Assembly: GCA_015499985.1 (NCBI GenBank)
Contig: JAAAUF010000849.1
Location: 1-18,171, forward strand
Direction: 5' to 3'
DNA: 18,171 nt
Origin: Haplosporangium gracile
Taxonomy: Eukaryota; Mortierellomycota; Mortierellomycetes; Mortierellales; Mortierellaceae
Part shown: in pieces, positions 17,115 to 18,171 of the stretch
Layout: each line of letters opens with the position of its first letter
Position numbering within the stretch: the first letter of the stretch is position 1
The notes under the pieces: model-generated
Database searches by the model: none
What the model was told of the DNA's origin: nothing
The model's input: only the letters and a program-made list of their open reading frames with translations
Position numbers and translations under genes: made by a program

Positions 17115-17519
17115 CAAGTTTGAGCGACCTGCTGCACTTGAACCGCCACCTACTCTTCTTTTAGGACAAAGAGAGGTGATGTTGCAGGAATAGAAGAATG
17201 TGTCGGAACTACTACTCAAGGAACAACAGCCTGCCTGTTTTCGTTTCTCCTTTGTTGCTGCCCCCCTCCCCTCTGTTTTTGCCGTCCTCTTTCATGCTCT
17301 CTAGCCTTTTTTTCTTTCATCCTCCTCCGTAACTCTTTTAGTCTCTTTTTTTGAAAGAAAAAAAATAAAAATAAAAATCGCGTCGAGTTGCTTCATATTC
17401 GATCGGTATCACATGATTCCGCTCTCGAAATATCGCACTTGAAAGTCTTCATTGTTTCACATCCTTCATTCTTTTCCTCTTCTTTACTCATCCGACTTTT
17501 TGTCACCCATCCTCTCAGC
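17115..17519 (+). promoter_or_regulatory. 3' flank of the NmrA-like gene and promoter of the CoA-pathway gene
   Basis: A C/T-rich tract (about 17235-17350) is followed by an A-rich run containing AATAAA-like words near 17361-17378, a possible polyadenylation site for the upstream gene. A second pyrimidine-rich stretch (about 17445-17515) leads to the ATG at 17520. No clear TATA box is seen. The genes are tandem, with only 405 nt between stop and start. Confidence 0.45.
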
Positions 17520-18171
17520 ATGAAAGTTGTTGGGCTCACTGGAGGCATCGCCTCAGGTACATTCACACTCACCCTTTTCTCCAAGTTGACACTTCCACAG
17601 CATCTGTCATTCACACCGCCTCTTTCTACAAAGACAACCTCCAAGCCCGTGCACCCTAACCTTTCGACCGCTTCGGTTCGCCTTATTCTTCCGGACTGTC
17701 CCATTATTACACATTTTGCCACTAAATTACACCAACTGACCCCCATATATATTTGTTTCCATCCTTATATCCCAAAGGCAAATCAACGGTCTCAAAGACA
17801 ATTCAATCCCTCAACATTCCCCTCATCGACTGCGACCTCCTCGCCCGCCTGGTCGTCGAACCCACCCACGCATGCTACCGCAAACTCGTCAAACACTTTG
17901 GCACCGTTATCCTCCAAAACCAACAAAACGGCCAACCCCTCGACCGGTACAAGTTTGGAACCATTATTTTCTCGGATGCTGCTCAAAGACGGGTTGCAAA
18001 CGGAATTATTCACCCAGCTGTCAGGGATGAGATTCTGAAGAGGTTATTCCAGTATTGGATTAGAGGTACTTCTTTAGTGGTTGTGGATGTTCCACTTTTG
18101 TTGGAGGGTGAGCTCTGGAGGATCGTTAGCGATGTTATCGTCGTCTACTGGTAACTTTTTATATACATTTT
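17520..18171 (+). CDS. CAB5: dephospho-CoA kinase, 5' part, cut by the window end
   Basis: This enzyme phosphorylates the 3'-hydroxyl of dephospho-CoA with ATP, the last step of coenzyme A synthesis. Exon one is 17520-17556 (MKVVGLTGGIASG) and exon two 17778-18150. The 221-nt intron (GTACAT to AAAG) splits the second Gly codon of the P-loop GGIASGKST. Exon two carries IPLIDCDLLARLVVEP (the D-x-D/A region binding the acceptor), FSDAAQRRVANGIIHPAVR, and VVVDVPLLLEGELW, which precedes the lid. A GTAACT donor at 18151 ends the exon in phase 2, where a Cys codon of the usual VVVYC strand would be completed. The rest lies outside the window. About 136 residues are visible. The gene looks intact as far as it can be read, and the family call is firm. 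Confidence 0.93.

Noticed and set aside
1..18171. CRISPR array, operon-like system or bacterial defence island
   Set aside because: No spaced direct repeats of CRISPR type and no bacterial gene organisation; introns, TATA boxes and poly-A signals show a fungal genome.

Overview
The window looks like a piece of a filamentous fungal genome. Genes are split by short GT-AG introns of roughly 75-220 nt, promoters carry long pyrimidine tracts and an occasional TATA box, and Crinkler-type effector and Tc1/mariner debris lies between housekeeping genes. The protein flavour (a fungal Crinkler N-terminus with an LFCLVDGE-type core, a long CHMP7-like protein, an NmrA-like protein with this architecture) suggests Mucoromycota, perhaps Mortierellomycotina. 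That placement is inference, not a database result.

The left two thirds (1-11.3 kb) is accessory DNA full of broken genes. On the minus strand, 489-2854 holds a multi-exon gene whose splice sites and phases can still be followed, but which carries one stop codon and two frameshifts. Facing away from it on the plus strand is a Crinkler N-terminal domain stopped at codon 42 (3591-3930). It is followed at once by a ruined chromodomain of the Ty3/Gypsy chromovirus type (3959-4147), a degenerate pyrimidine-rich minisatellite (about 4320-4745), and an apparently intact gene for a small secreted beta-trefoil protein, possibly a serine-protease inhibitor (5526-6032). Next come unassigned gene-like debris (6311-7006), a dead Tc1-type DD34E transposon with nested inverted ends (7010-8640), a long gene-poor low-complexity stretch (8641-10820) and a decayed secreted cysteine-containing protein (about 10827-11274). 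A 69-bp hairpin at 359-427 looks like a tiny MITE.

The right third (11.6-18.2 kb) is ordinary gene-dense sequence. It has a CHMP7/Chm7-like ESCRT-III protein (minus, three exons, 810 aa), a divergent promoter, an NmrA-like atypical SDR protein (plus, three exons, 528 aa) and the 5' part of dephospho-CoA kinase (plus), cut by the window end inside its second intron. These three genes have consistent exon phases and no lesions.

A recurring pattern is a purine block followed by a pyrimidine block on the plus strand wherever two genes diverge: 3040-3370 then 3395-3585, and 14696-14755 then 14975-15055. The same pattern at 8640-9000 then 9130-9600 has no recognisable gene pair, which suggests a promoter that outlived its genes. 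I did not find a convincing new multi-gene system. The most interesting items are the effector-like pseudogene, with a possible D-ExK nuclease-like motif, and its neighbourhood.
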